DNA of 64,000 bases from Mycobacterium sp. DL592 (GCF_011694515.1 NZ_CP050192.1:2477301-2541300); one strand, 5' to 3'. Shown: positions 50,341 to 60,715, counted from the first letter of the stretch. Notes: a model not told the origin generated them from the letters alone. Numbers and translations: made by a program.

Positions 50341-51028
50341 GCCAGTCGCGCTGACGCGCCACGAACGCCGCATCGACGGCAGCGCCGTGTCCGGGGATGT
50401 AGATCGCGTCCGGCCCGCCGAGGGCGAGCAGGCGATCCAGGGTGCCGATCCAGGCCCGGACATCGGACTCCGCGTTGATCGCCGGGTCGGCGGATTCCTC
50501 GACGAGGTCACCGCAGAAGACCACGGTGCGATGCTGGGCACCGACCGGGGCGACGACCACCACCAGGTCGTGGTCGGTGTGGCCGCGACCGGGGTGTTCG
50601 ACGCGGATCGTGCGGTCACCGAGGTCGAGGTCCACCTCGGTGATGACGTGGTCGGGTGCCCTGGCGGCGGCGATCGCCCGGTCGAGTTCACCCGCGTCGG
50701 CCCCGTACTGCAGGGCGTGCGCGCGAACCTCGCCGATCCCCGTCGTCAGCGCCCGGGCGACGGCCGGCGGGGCGTAGCTGATGGCCCCGCCGAACCCCGG
50801 CGCTCCCAGTATGTGGTCAAAGTGGTGATGGGTCATCACGATGTGGGTGACCGCGGCGCCGGTAATGTCCGCGATATCACTGCTGAGCTGAGCGGCTTCC
50901 AAAAGCGTTGTCCCGCAATCGATCAGGACAACACCGTCGCGCCCGTGAACCAGCCCGACGGTGACGTCGAGGAACGGCAGCCGACAGCGGTGCACGCCAG
51001 GTGCCGGTGATTCCCACTCGTAGTACAT
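50324..51028 (-). CDS. Metallo-beta-lactamase-fold hydrolase
   Basis: A 234-residue MBL-fold enzyme. The zinc motif THHHFDH is near residue 75, GRGHTDHD near 145, FCGDLV near 165 and PGHG near 210. Family members hydrolyse thioesters, lactones or phosphodiesters; the substrate is unknown. ATG 51028 (MYYEWESPAPG). It is divergent from the GT4 gene across a shared promoter region and so probably belongs to the same cluster. Confidence 0.88.
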   Translation of the reverse strand: MYYEWESPAPGVHRCRLPFLDVTVGLVHGRDGVVLIDCGTTLLEAAQLSSDIADITGAAVTHIVMTHHHFDHILGAPGFGGAISYAPPAVARALTTGIGEVRAHALQYGADAGELDRAIAAARAPDHVITEVDLDLGDRTIRVEHPGRGHTDHDLVVVVAPVGAQHRTVVFCGDLVEESADPAINAESDVRAWIGTLDRLLALGGPDAIYIPGHGAAVDAAFVARQRDWLTTRS

Positions 51029-51074
51029 GTGGCTGAAAATAGTCGCTGGCCGAGCCGTCCGCCCGGTACTTACG

Positions 51075-51122
51075 TTGCAACATGTAGCTAATCGAATTAT
51101 AGTCCAGACACATGTCCAGACA
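51075..51122 (+). promoter_or_regulatory. Promoter and TetR-like operator of the GT4 cluster
   Basis: TTGCAA (51075-51080), a 17-nt spacer and TATAGT (51098-51103) form a near-ideal promoter. GTCCAGACA occurs twice at 51102-51110 and 51114-51122, starting at the -10 box and covering the start site, a repressor position. The 13-mer CAGACACATGTCC within it recurs (inverted, 12 of 13 bases) at the TetR start near 55020. A 20-codon frame from ATG 51153 ends in the ATGA at 51212 and might be an upstream ORF. Confidence 0.6.
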
Positions 51123-51217
51123 GCTCGCCGCCGATGTCCGGATACCTCAACCATGACACATGCGAGCCTGACGGGTAACCCGGCCGCGTCGATCACGGAC
51201 AGTTCAGGAGCATGACC

Positions 51218-52489
51218 ATGCGAATTGCGTTGCTGTCCTATCGCAGCAAGACACACTGCGGTGGGCAGGGCGTCTACGTCCGTCACCTGAGCCAGGGACT
51301 GGTCGAACTGGGCCACCAGGTGGAGGTTTTCTCTGGTCAGCCCTACCCCGAGATTCTCGATCCGCGGGTCCGGCTGACCGAGGTACCGAGCCTGGACCTC
51401 TACCGCGAGCCCGACCCCTTCCGGGTGCCCCGGCCCAGCGAGATCCGCGACCGGATCGACCTGCTCGAACTGGCCACCATGTGGACGTCCGGCTTCCCCG
51501 AGCCGCGCACCTTCAGCCTGCGCGCCGCCCGCCTGTTGGCGAAGCGTCGCGGTGAGTTCGACGTGGTGCACGACAATCAGTGCCTGGGCACCGGGTTGCT
51601 CAAGATCGCCGCGAGCGGGCTGCCGGTGGTAGCCACCGTTCACCATCCGATCACCCGCGACCGGGTGTTGGACCTTGCCGCCGCGAAGTGGTGGCGAAAG
51701 CCTTTGGTGCACAGGTGGTATGGCTTCGCCCAGATGCAAAAGAAGGTTGCCCGCAACATTCCCGACCTGTTGACCGTCTCGTCGTCGTCGGCCACCGACA
51801 TCGCCGACGACTTCGGCGTGAGCCCACAGCAGCTGCGGGTGGTCCCCCTCGGTGTTGACACCGAGCTGTTCAAACCGCGCGACCTGCCGCGCGTCCCGGG
51901 GCGCATCATCGCGATCTCGAGCGCTGACCGGCCGCTGAAGGGCATCGGTCACCTGCTTCAGGCAGTGGCCCGGCTGCGTGCCGAGCACGACCTGCAGTTG
52001 CAGCTGGTCGCCAAGCTGGAACCGAACGGCACCACCGAGAAGCTGATCGCCGAACTCGGCATCTCCGACATCGTGCACACCTCCAGCGCCCTGAGCGACG
52101 CGGAGCTCGCCGAGCTGTTCGCCTCGGCCGAAATCGCCTGCATCCCGTCGCTGTACGAGGGGTTCTCCCTTCCGGCGGTCGAGGCGATGGCCAGCGGGAC
52201 GCCGATCGTGGCCAGCCGGGCCGGGGCGCTGCCCGAGGTGCTCGGAGCCGACGGTGAGTGCGCCGACCTGGTGACACCCGGCGACGTCGGTGAACTCACC
52301 TTCGCCCTGGACCGACTGCTCAGCTCCCCCGAGCGCAGGCAGTGGCTCGGCACCGCGGGGCGGCGCCGAGCGCTCGACGTGTTCAGCTGGGAATCGGTAG
52401 CCGCGCAGACAGTACGGGTATATGAACAGGCGATCGCCCGCACCGGGCGGGTCCACTCCGACATCGAGGTGGTCGACGAACCATGCTGA
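51218..52489 (+). CDS. GT4-family glycosyltransferase
   Basis: A 423-residue GT-B glycosyltransferase. The N-terminal acceptor domain opens MRIALLSYRSKTHCGGQGVY; the donor domain has ISSADRPLKGIGHLLQA and the E-x7-E motif EGFSLPAVE near residue 315. ATG 51218 is chosen because AGGAG lies 7 nt upstream; ATG 51212 is too close to it. First of three overlapping forward genes. Sugar and acceptor unknown. Confidence 0.9.
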   Translation: MRIALLSYRSKTHCGGQGVYVRHLSQGLVELGHQVEVFSGQPYPEILDPRVRLTEVPSLDLYREPDPFRVPRPSEIRDRIDLLELATMWTSGFPEPRTFSLRAARLLAKRRGEFDVVHDNQCLGTGLLKIAASGLPVVATVHHPITRDRVLDLAAAKWWRKPLVHRWYGFAQMQKKVARNIPDLLTVSSSSATDIADDFGVSPQQLRVVPLGVDTELFKPRDLPRVPGRIIAISSADRPLKGIGHLLQAVARLRAEHDLQLQLVAKLEPNGTTEKLIAELGISDIVHTSSALSDAELAELFASAEIACIPSLYEGFSLPAVEAMASGTPIVASRAGALPEVLGADGECADLVTPGDVGELTFALDRLLSSPERRQWLGTAGRRRALDVFSWESVAAQTVRVYEQAIARTGRVHSDIEVVDEPC

Positions 52490-53197
52490 CGGTGAACTAC
52501 GACCGGCTGCACGTGGGGCCGGGAAGCAATGTGATCGACGTCGGATGCGGCGCCGGGCGGCACAGCTTCGAGGCCTACCGACGCGGCGCCAACGTGATCG
52601 CCTTCGACCAGGACGCCGAGGAACTGGCCAACGTCGACACGATGCTGCAGGCGATGGGAGAGGCCGGCGAGGCACCCGAGTCCGCCAAGGCCCAGGTGGT
52701 CGTCGGTGACGCGCTGGCCCTGCCCTACCCCGACGGCAGCTTCGACTGCGTGATCGCCTCGGAGATCCTCGAGCACATCCCCGACGACGACGCCGCAATC
52801 TCCGAACTGATCCGCGTGCTCAAACCGGGCGGCTCGCTGGCGGTGACCGTGCCGCGTTGGCTTCCGGAGAAGATCTGCTGGCTGCTCTCCGACGAATACC
52901 ACGCCAACGAGGGCGGCCACATCCGGATCTACCGAGCCGACGAGCTGCGCGACAAGCTGGTCCGGGGCGGCCTGACGTTCACCCACTCTCATCACGCCCA
53001 CGCGCTGCATTCACCGTTCTGGTGGCTCAAATGCGCTGTCGGCGTGGAAAAGCCGGAGCATCCGGCGGTCAAGGCGTATCACAAGCTGCTGGTCTGGGAC
53101 ATGATGTCGAGGCCTGCGCTGACCAGGGTGGCCGAGTCCGCGCTCAACCCCGTGGTGGGCAAAAGCGTCGCGCTCTACTTCGAGAAGCCGGTGACCG

Positions 53198-53214
<17 letters not shown>
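52483..53214 (+). CDS. Class I SAM-dependent methyltransferase
   Basis: A 243-residue Methyltransf_11-type enzyme: motif I NVIDVGCGAGRHSFE, acidic ribose-binder FDQD, then GDALALPYPDGSFDCVIASE and VLKPGGSLAVTVP. A C-terminal lid region carries HAHALHSPFWWLKC. The ATG overlaps the glycosyltransferase end by 7 bp. Likely methylates the product or substrate of that enzyme. Confidence 0.9.
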
Positions 53215-54953
<1,739 letters not shown>

Positions 54954-54989
54954 CTATCGTGTCGTCATGCCGGATGGCCAGCGCGCATC

Positions 54990-55033
54990 TTGTCGACCAT
55001 TAGGCGTTGTAGTAGCGTCCGGACATGTGTCTG
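54990..55033 (+). promoter_or_regulatory. Leaderless TetR promoter with overlapping operator
   Basis: TTGTCG (54990-54995), 17 nt, TAGCGT (55013-55018), then 8 nt to GTG 55027: a leaderless promoter. CGGACA-TG-TGTCTG (55020-55033) is an inverted repeat with one mismatch that includes the start codon and matches the GT4-promoter motif in reverse. Binding here would shut off tetR itself. Confidence 0.6.
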
Positions 55034-55599
55034 AACCGGTAGCTCGCGAAGCGACACGGCGCCGGTTGACAGCCAAGCAGGCCGCCACCGTCGATCGCCT
55101 CGGGCGCGCTGCGGTGGAGGTGCTGAGCCGAGAAGGTTTCGCCGGTCTGACGATTCGGATGGTGGCCGCCGAGGCAGGTGTGGGCGCGGCCACGGCATAC
55201 ACCTACTTCTCGTCCAAGGAGCATCTGGTCGCCGAGGTGTTCTGGCGCCGGCTGGCCTCGACCCCCGCTCCCCCGTTCGACTCCGCCGATCCGGCGGACC
55301 GCGTGGTGGTGGTGTTGCGCAACATCGCCCTGCTGGTCGCCGACGAGCCCGAACTGGCCGGTGCGGTGACCACCGCCCTGCTGGGCAAGGATCCCGACGT
55401 CGAGCACCTGCGCTTCCGCATCGGCAGAGAGATCCACGACCGACTCTGCACAGCCCTTGGCGCACAAGCAGATTCAGAGGTCGTCGAGTCTCTCGAGCAG
55501 CTGTGCGCGGGCACGCTGGTGCGCGCCGGGATGGGTTACGCTTCGTATACCGAGATCTCCTCGAAGCTCGAGCGGTCCGCGCGAATGCTGCTGAGCTGA
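55027..55599 (+). CDS. TetR-family regulator of the GT4 cluster
   Basis: A 190-residue repressor. The helix-turn-helix (LTIRMVAAEAGVGAATAYTYF) is at about residues 38-58, with SSKEHLVAEVFWRR closing the DNA-binding domain. GTG 55027 is supported by the -10 box 8 nt upstream. The shared palindrome at its own start and at the GT4 promoter makes it the likely regulator of both (inference). Confidence 0.9.
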   Translation: MSEPVAREATRRRLTAKQAATVDRLGRAAVEVLSREGFAGLTIRMVAAEAGVGAATAYTYFSSKEHLVAEVFWRRLASTPAPPFDSADPADRVVVVLRNIALLVADEPELAGAVTTALLGKDPDVEHLRFRIGREIHDRLCTALGAQADSEVVESLEQLCAGTLVRAGMGYASYTEISSKLERSARMLLS

Positions 55600-55664
55600 C
55601 GGCCCGACACTGAGTCGGCACCGCGGCGGGTTTGGCCGGGGGCGCGGCCGGGAACACCGGCGCC

Positions 55665-56438
55665 ATGTTGATTCGCAGAGTGGCCCGTCCCATGCTGGCG
55701 GCCGTGTTCATCGGCCAGGGTATCGATGCCTTGCGCAGCCCCAAACTGGCAGCCGACGCCGCCCGCCCGACGTTGGAGGGACTGCAGAAGCTTCCTGACC
55801 CGATCGGCAGCGGCGTGCCCAGTGATGCGGAGACGTTCGCGAAGGTGACGGCCGCGGTTCAGATCGGCGGCGGGCTGTTACTGGCCACGGGCCGGCTGCC
55901 GCGGCTGGCCTCGGCAGCCTTGGCGGCCACGGTGATTCCGGCCAACCTCGGCGCGCATATGTTCTGGAACGAGAACGACCCGCAGCGCAAGACGCAGAAG
56001 CGACGGGAGTTCATGACCGACATCAGCCTGCTCGGCGGGCTGATCATCGCCTCTGCGGATACCGCGGGTAAGCCGTCACTGGGCTGGCGCGGGCGTCGCG
56101 CGGCGCGCAAGGTCACCGAGGCCGTCTCCGCAACGCTGCCCGGCTCAAGCTCGGCAGTGCTGGACAGCGAGTTGGCCGACAAGGTCGGCCATAGCCTGCA
56201 CGTCGGCGCAGAGCGCGGCCGCGAACTGGCCCTGGTGGCAGGCGAACGTACCGCTCCCCTCTTGGAGGCGGCGCGCAAACGCGGTGCCGAGCTGGCCGAC
56301 GTGGCTCGTGAACGCGGTGCAGAGGTGGTCGAGGTGGCCCGCGAACGTGGCGCGGAGATCGCCGAAGCGGCGCGTGAGCAGAGCGGCGAACTGGCCGACA
56401 CCACCCGTTCGCGAGCCAAGAGGCTGGCCAAACGCTGA
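55665..56438 (+). CDS. DoxX-like membrane protein with 11-residue amphipathic repeats
   Basis: A 257-residue protein. The first 130 residues are a DoxX-type four-helix membrane domain (ARPMLAAVFIGQGIDALRSP, GGGLLLATGRLPRLASAAL). The C-terminal part (about 205-255) is built of 11-residue repeats: ARKRGAELADV, ARERGAEVVEV, ARERGAEIAEA, AREQSGELADT, then a basic end. This period gives a long amphipathic helix like those of apolipoproteins. ATG 55665 starts the DoxX sequence. Confidence 0.85.
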   Translation: MLIRRVARPMLAAVFIGQGIDALRSPKLAADAARPTLEGLQKLPDPIGSGVPSDAETFAKVTAAVQIGGGLLLATGRLPRLASAALAATVIPANLGAHMFWNENDPQRKTQKRREFMTDISLLGGLIIASADTAGKPSLGWRGRRAARKVTEAVSATLPGSSSAVLDSELADKVGHSLHVGAERGRELALVAGERTAPLLEAARKRGAELADVARERGAEVVEVARERGAEIAEAAREQSGELADTTRSRAKRLAKR

Positions 56439-56528
56439 GGTTCTGATCAAGGCGCGGCGAAGCCTCAGATCCCGGCCGATCTGCGGGGTAGATTGAGTGC
56501 CCCATGACATCGGCACCGAGGAGATCTG

Positions 56529-57035
56529 ATGACGACGGGTGACTACGACCCCAACGCCTACCCGCCGCCTAACCCCTAAGGTCAGCCTGGTTACCCGCCC
56601 CCGCCGCTTCCGGGTGGACAGCCCGGCGGCCTCGGTGTGCGTTTTGCCGCCCGGCTGATCGACGGCATCCTCGTCAGCATCGTCGCGGTCATCCTGGCGT
56701 TCCTGTTCCACGCGACGAGCAATATCCTTGTCACCGGCCTGTTTTCGGGCCTGCTGACGTTTGCCTACTTCTTGTTCTTCGAGGGCACCCAGGGCTGGAC
56801 GCCGGCGAAGAAAATCCTCGGGCTCTCGGTCCGCGGCCCCGGTGGGGCACCCAAGCCGACCCTTCAGCAGGCGGCGATCCGCAACTCGTTCACCCTGCTG
56901 TCGGTGGTCCCCTACATCGGCGGGCTGCTCGGGGTCATCGCCTATATCGTCATCGCGGTGACGATCAACAACAGCCCGAGCAAGCAGGGCAAGCACGATG
57001 AACTTGCAGGCGGCACGCAAGTGGTCAAGGGCTGA
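56529..57035 (+). pseudogene. RDD-family membrane protein gene with in-frame stop
   Basis: From ATG 56529 the frame reads MTTGDYDPNAYPPPNP and meets TAA at 56577-56579, then continues in the same frame with GQPGYPPPPLPGGQPGG and a full RDD domain (RFAARLIDGILVSIVAVIL, three membrane segments, GLSVRGPGG). One C-to-T change (CAA to TAA, Gln17) explains the stop, since the leader is a Pro/Gln/Gly-rich repeat. GTG 56637 could restart a 132-residue protein with the whole RDD domain, so function may be kept. Confidence 0.8.
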
Positions 57036-57042
57036 CGCCGAC

Positions 57043-58479
57043 TCAGATCAGTAGGCCGAGCAGCAGCACCACCACCAGGCCGCTCACCGAGAGCACCGTC
57101 TCCATGATCGACCAGGTCTTGATGGTCTGACCGACGCTGAGCCGGAAGTACTGGTTGACCAACCAGAAGCCGGCGTCGTTGACGTGTGAGAAGAACAGCG
57201 AGCCGGCGCCGACGGCCAGCACGACCAGAGACAGCTGCGGGTTGCTGAGACCGTCGACGAGTCCGAGCACCAGCGAGGACGCGGTGATGGTCGCGACCGT
57301 CGCCGACCCGGTCGCCAGCCTGATCAGCACCGCCAGCAGCCAGGCCAGCAGGATCACCGAGATGTTGACGCCCTTGGCCCAGTCCGCGAGCAGCGTGCCG
57401 ATCCCGCTGTCGACGAGCACCTGCTTGAAGCCGCCACCGGCGGCGACGATCAGGATGATGCCTGCGACGGGAGGCAGACCCGACTCAATGCAGGTGGTCA
57501 ACTGACTGCGCGTCATCCCGGCCCCGACGCCGAGGGTGAAGATGCCGACGATCACGGCGAGCAGCAGGGCCACCAGCGGCGTGCCAAGGACGTCGAAAAT
57601 GATTCGGAACCATTGGTTTTCGTTGTCGATGAAGATATCCACCAGCGCCTTGCCCAGCATCAGGCCGACGGGTAGCAGGACACTGAACAATGTCATGGCG
57701 AACGACGGGCGGCGGAGCTGCCGGGCTTCGTCGGCAGCGATGGCAGCGCCGGGACCCTCGCGGCGCGTGGCGAATTCGTCGGGCGCGAAGGTGTCGGGCG
57801 CGTCGACGACGACCCAGCGTCCGGCGAGCTTCCCGAACAGCGGCCCGGCCACGATGATCGTCGGGATCGCCACCGCGACTCCCAGTGCGAGCGTGAGCCC
57901 GAGGTCGGCACCGAGCAGGTTGATCGCGGTCAGTGGGCCGGGGTGCGGCGGCACGAACCCGTGCATTGCGGAAAGGCCTGCCAGAGCGGGGATTCCCACG
58001 GTGACCACGGACAGCTGGGAACGCCGCGAGACGAGGTAGATCACCGGCATCAGCAGCACCAGGCCGATCTCGAAGAACATCGGCAACCCGATGATGGCAC
58101 CGACCAGCGCCATGGCCCAGGGCAGTGCGCGTGGCGAGGCATGACCGACGATGGTGTCGACGATCTGGTCGGCGCCGCCCGAATCCGCCAGGAGTTTGGC
58201 GAACATAGCGCCGAGTGCGATCAGAATGCCGACTCCGGCCGCGGTCGTGCCGAAGCCGTCGGCGAACGACTTCAGTACCTTCTCGAGGTTCTCCCCGGCA
58301 ACGACTCCGACTGTCAGGGCGCCGAAGATCAGGGCCAAGAACGGATGCAGCTTGGCGACGGTGATGAGCACGACGATCACTGCGATGCCGGCGAGGAAGG
58401 CCAAGATGAGCTGCCACCCGGACGCCACCGGCTGCGGGAGTTTCGGCGCCTCGGCCAGAAGAATGCCGGACTGATTCAT
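57043..58479 (-). CDS. gntP: Gluconate:H+ symporter GntP
   Basis: A 478-residue permease with about 12-14 membrane helices. GntP-family segments include GFGTTAAGVGILIALGAMFAKLL (in part), HGFVPPHPGPLTAINLLGAD, GSATVATITASS and HVNDAGFW. It imports gluconate. ATG 58479 overlaps the gntK stop (ATGA), so the two are translationally coupled. Confidence 0.93.
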   Translation of the reverse strand: MNQSGILLAEAPKLPQPVASGWQLILAFLAGIAVIVVLITVAKLHPFLALIFGALTVGVVAGENLEKVLKSFADGFGTTAAGVGILIALGAMFAKLLADSGGADQIVDTIVGHASPRALPWAMALVGAIIGLPMFFEIGLVLLMPVIYLVSRRSQLSVVTVGIPALAGLSAMHGFVPPHPGPLTAINLLGADLGLTLALGVAVAIPTIIVAGPLFGKLAGRWVVVDAPDTFAPDEFATRREGPGAAIAADEARQLRRPSFAMTLFSVLLPVGLMLGKALVDIFIDNENQWFRIIFDVLGTPLVALLLAVIVGIFTLGVGAGMTRSQLTTCIESGLPPVAGIILIVAAGGGFKQVLVDSGIGTLLADWAKGVNISVILLAWLLAVLIRLATGSATVATITASSLVLGLVDGLSNPQLSLVVLAVGAGSLFFSHVNDAGFWLVNQYFRLSVGQTIKTWSIMETVLSVSGLVVVLLLGLLI

Positions 58480-58976
58480 GCGTTCTCTCCTGTCGTGCGG
58501 GACATGTAGCTCTCGACGATCGCGTCGATGCTCTGGTCGACGTCGACGGCCATCCCGTGCTCGTCGTCGTCGAGGGGTTCGAGGGTGGCGAATTGGGATG
58601 CCAACAGCGAGGCGGGCATGAAGTGGCCGGGCCTGCTGGCCTGGCGGCGGGCGATGACGTCGGGCGACCCGCTCAGGTGCAGAAATCTGACATCGGCGCA
58701 GTGCTGGCGCAACTGGTCGCGGTAGCTGCGTTTGAGCGCCGAGCAGCTCATCACCCCGCCGTCTCGGTGATCGGCCAACCACCGGCCGATGGCTTCCAGC
58801 CACGGGTAGCGGTCCTCGTCGTTGAGGGCGTGACCGGCCGTCATCTTGGCGATGTTGGCTGGTGGATGGAAGTCGTCGGCATCGGCGAAAGGCACACGTA
58901 GCCGCTGGGCCAGGGCGGCGCCGACGGTGGACTTCCCCGAACCGGACACCCCCATGACCACGATCGGTGAGGTCAT
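58476..58976 (-). CDS. gntK: Gluconokinase GntK
   Basis: A 166-residue P-loop kinase that makes 6-phosphogluconate. Walker A MGVSGSGKST, DADDFHPPANIAKM, the CSALKRSYRDQLR motif and LASQFATLEPL are all typical. ATG 58976 gives normal family length; ATG 59030 would add 18 residues and lies nearer the gntR promoter. Upstream of gntP in a two-gene operon. Confidence 0.92.
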   Translation of the reverse strand: MTSPIVVMGVSGSGKSTVGAALAQRLRVPFADADDFHPPANIAKMTAGHALNDEDRYPWLEAIGRWLADHRDGGVMSCSALKRSYRDQLRQHCADVRFLHLSGSPDVIARRQASRPGHFMPASLLASQFATLEPLDDDEHGMAVDVDQSIDAIVESYMSRTTGENA

Positions 58977-59069
58977 GCCTGCGTCTACCCTGCTGTGCGG
59001 CATGTCACACAGCATCTCATCAATAGTCATACTTAATCAAGCCAAAATCGTTATGCATCTGTTTTTACT

Positions 59070-59101
59070 GAGGTAAGCACCTCGTATGACAACATGTATG
59101 G
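59070..59101. promoter_or_regulatory. gntK/gntR divergent control region
   Basis: GAGGT-AAGC-ACCTC is a perfect inverted repeat (about 59071-59084) just before the gntR start. TATGAC (59085-59090) could be a -10 box giving a very short leader. The surrounding AT-rich stretch (59020-59070) likely holds the gntK promoter. Autoregulation by GntR is plausible. Confidence 0.45.
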
Positions 59102-59827
59102 GTGACTTCGGAGCCAATAGTCGGTGAGCTGCACGGCAGTGTCCTGACCGCGTTGGGCCGGGACATCGTCTCCGGGCACTACCAGCCGGGCCAGGTGCTC
59201 AACCTCGAGGGCGTCAGCGCCACCCACGGCGTCTCCCGGTCGGTCGCCCGCGAAGCCGTCCGGGTCCTCGAGTCGATGGGAATGGTCGCACCCCGCCGGC
59301 GGGTCGGTATCACCATTCAGCCCTCGAGCAAGTGGAACGTCTTCGACCCCAGAGTCATCCGCTGGCGGCTCGACGTGGGAGATCGTGCGGCCCAACTGCT
59401 TTCGCTGTCCGAACTGCGGCGCGGGTTCGAACCGGCCGCCGCAGCACTGGCCGCGCGCCGAGCCGACCCGCATCAGTGCCGGATCATGGCGGCCGCGGTA
59501 TCCGACATGGTGGTCCACGGCCGCTCGGGCGACCTGGACGCATACCTGTTGGCCGACAAGGTTTTTCACCGAGCCCTGCTGGAAGCCAGCGGCAACGAGA
59601 TGTTCCGCGCGCTCTACGATGTGGTGGCCGAGGTGCTGGCCGGGCGAACCCATCACGGGATGATGCCGCCGACCCCCAACCCCGCGGCCATCGAGTTACA
59701 CGATCAGGTGGCCCGCGCAGTGCGGCTGCGCGACGAGGACGCCGCCGAACGGGCGATGCGCGCCATTATCGACGAGTCGGCGGCTGCAGTCGCAGCCGAT
59801 GCCGATGCCGCGCAGCCGGCCCGCTAG
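59102..59827 (+). CDS. GntR/FadR-type (FCD) regulator
   Basis: A 241-residue regulator. The winged helix-turn-helix (LEGVSATHGVSRSVAREAVRVL) is at about residues 35-56; the FCD ligand domain has the metal/ligand residues in RRGFEPAAAALAA, DKVFHRALLEASGN and the late His in ELHDQVARA. Divergence from gntK-gntP points to gluconate control. GTG 59102 start. Confidence 0.9.
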   Translation: MTSEPIVGELHGSVLTALGRDIVSGHYQPGQVLNLEGVSATHGVSRSVAREAVRVLESMGMVAPRRRVGITIQPSSKWNVFDPRVIRWRLDVGDRAAQLLSLSELRRGFEPAAAALAARRADPHQCRIMAAAVSDMVVHGRSGDLDAYLLADKVFHRALLEASGNEMFRALYDVVAEVLAGRTHHGMMPPTPNPAAIELHDQVARAVRLRDEDAAERAMRAIIDESAAAVAADADAAQPAR

Positions 59828-59839
59828 CCGGACGCCCGC

Positions 59840-60577
59840 TCAGGCCTTGGGCGCGAAGCTGTAGTTGACAGTGTCGCCCTCCACCGTCGACACGGTCAGG
59901 GTGAAGTCCTGGTGGTCCGCACCGGCGACGACCGCGCAATCAACCGTGGTACCCGGCTTGCCTTCGAGGTTGTCACTGCAGTCCGCCGAATCCGGGCGCT
60001 GACCCAGCTGCGCCGCGAGCTGATCCAGCAGTGAGCTCTCCACCTGCGCCTTGGGCAACACCGGGATGACCGTGAAGTTCATCATCAGGCCGTCGACCTT
60101 GGTGACGTCGACGGTGCGCCTCAGGGTGACCCCGCCCGCGGTGACATCGCAGTGCGCCTCGGCGCCCGTCTTGCCCTCCAGGCCCGACTCGCAACTAACC
60201 GAGTCGACCTTCACGCCCGAAGAGTCCGACACCAGGGTCGAGACCGCCTTCTGCAGCTGCTCCTTGTTCACCGCAGGCGCCATGTCGTAGCTGACAGTCG
60301 TGCCTTCGACCTTGGTGACAGTCACGATCGGTTCGAAACTGTTGGTGGCGCTGAGCACCACCTCGCAGCGGGTGGTCTTGCCGACCTCCCCCTCCAGGTT
60401 GTCGTTGCAGGTCACCGACTCCGGCTTCTGGCCGGCCTTCGCGAGTCGATCGCTGATGTCCTTCTGCAGATCGGCCTTGTCCACCACGGGCTTTCCGGTC
60501 GAGGCGCTGAACGAGCACCCCGACAGCGCCGCTCCACTGAGCACCAGCGCCGCCAAAATCGCACCTGTCCGTCGCAT
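59840..60577 (-). CDS. Lipoprotein with three DUF4333 domains
   Basis: A 245-residue lipoprotein: signal MRRTGAILAALVLSGAALSG with the lipobox LSGC, then three DUF4333 repeats. Each has a Cys-x13-Cys pair around an LEGK/E-G core (CNDNLEGEVGKTTRC, CESGLEGKTGAEAHC, CSDNLEGKPGTTVDC), probably a disulfide. DUF4333 is common in mycobacterial surface proteins and unassigned. Ends 12 bp from gntR. Confidence 0.9.
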   Translation of the reverse strand: MRRTGAILAALVLSGAALSGCSFSASTGKPVVDKADLQKDISDRLAKAGQKPESVTCNDNLEGEVGKTTRCEVVLSATNSFEPIVTVTKVEGTTVSYDMAPAVNKEQLQKAVSTLVSDSSGVKVDSVSCESGLEGKTGAEAHCDVTAGGVTLRRTVDVTKVDGLMMNFTVIPVLPKAQVESSLLDQLAAQLGQRPDSADCSDNLEGKPGTTVDCAVVAGADHQDFTLTVSTVEGDTVNYSFAPKA

Positions 60578-60658
60578 CGTGGCCTCCCAGCGTTTGCCGA
60601 TGTACGCCCACCGCGCGCATCCGCCAGCAAGATACCAAGCGCACGGCCCGCACAGGGC

Positions 60659-60706
60659 TTAACCACCCGAAGGTCCGCGACCGGCTCGCGCCCCGCGGGT
60701 GGTTAA
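60659..60706. promoter_or_regulatory. Large inverted repeat upstream of the SCO6745-type gene
   Basis: TTAACCACCCG (60659-60669) and CGGGTGGTTAA (60696-60706) are perfect 11-bp arms with a 26-bp centre. The right arm ends 9 bp before GTG 60716, so it covers promoter and start site. Likely a regulator-binding pair. Confidence 0.55.
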
Positions 60707-60715
60707 CTGCTGAAG

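Noticed and set aside
51153..51215. 20-codon upstream ORF before the GT4 gene
   Set aside because: It ends at an ATGA with ATG 51212, which is intriguing, but has no ribosome-binding site and the better GT4 start is 51218.
50324..52798. Long reverse-strand reading frame of over 800 codons across the GT4 gene
   Set aside because: Only its last 234 codons (the metallo-hydrolase) look like protein; the rest is Arg/Gly/Pro-rich antisense of real genes, typical of GC-rich DNA.
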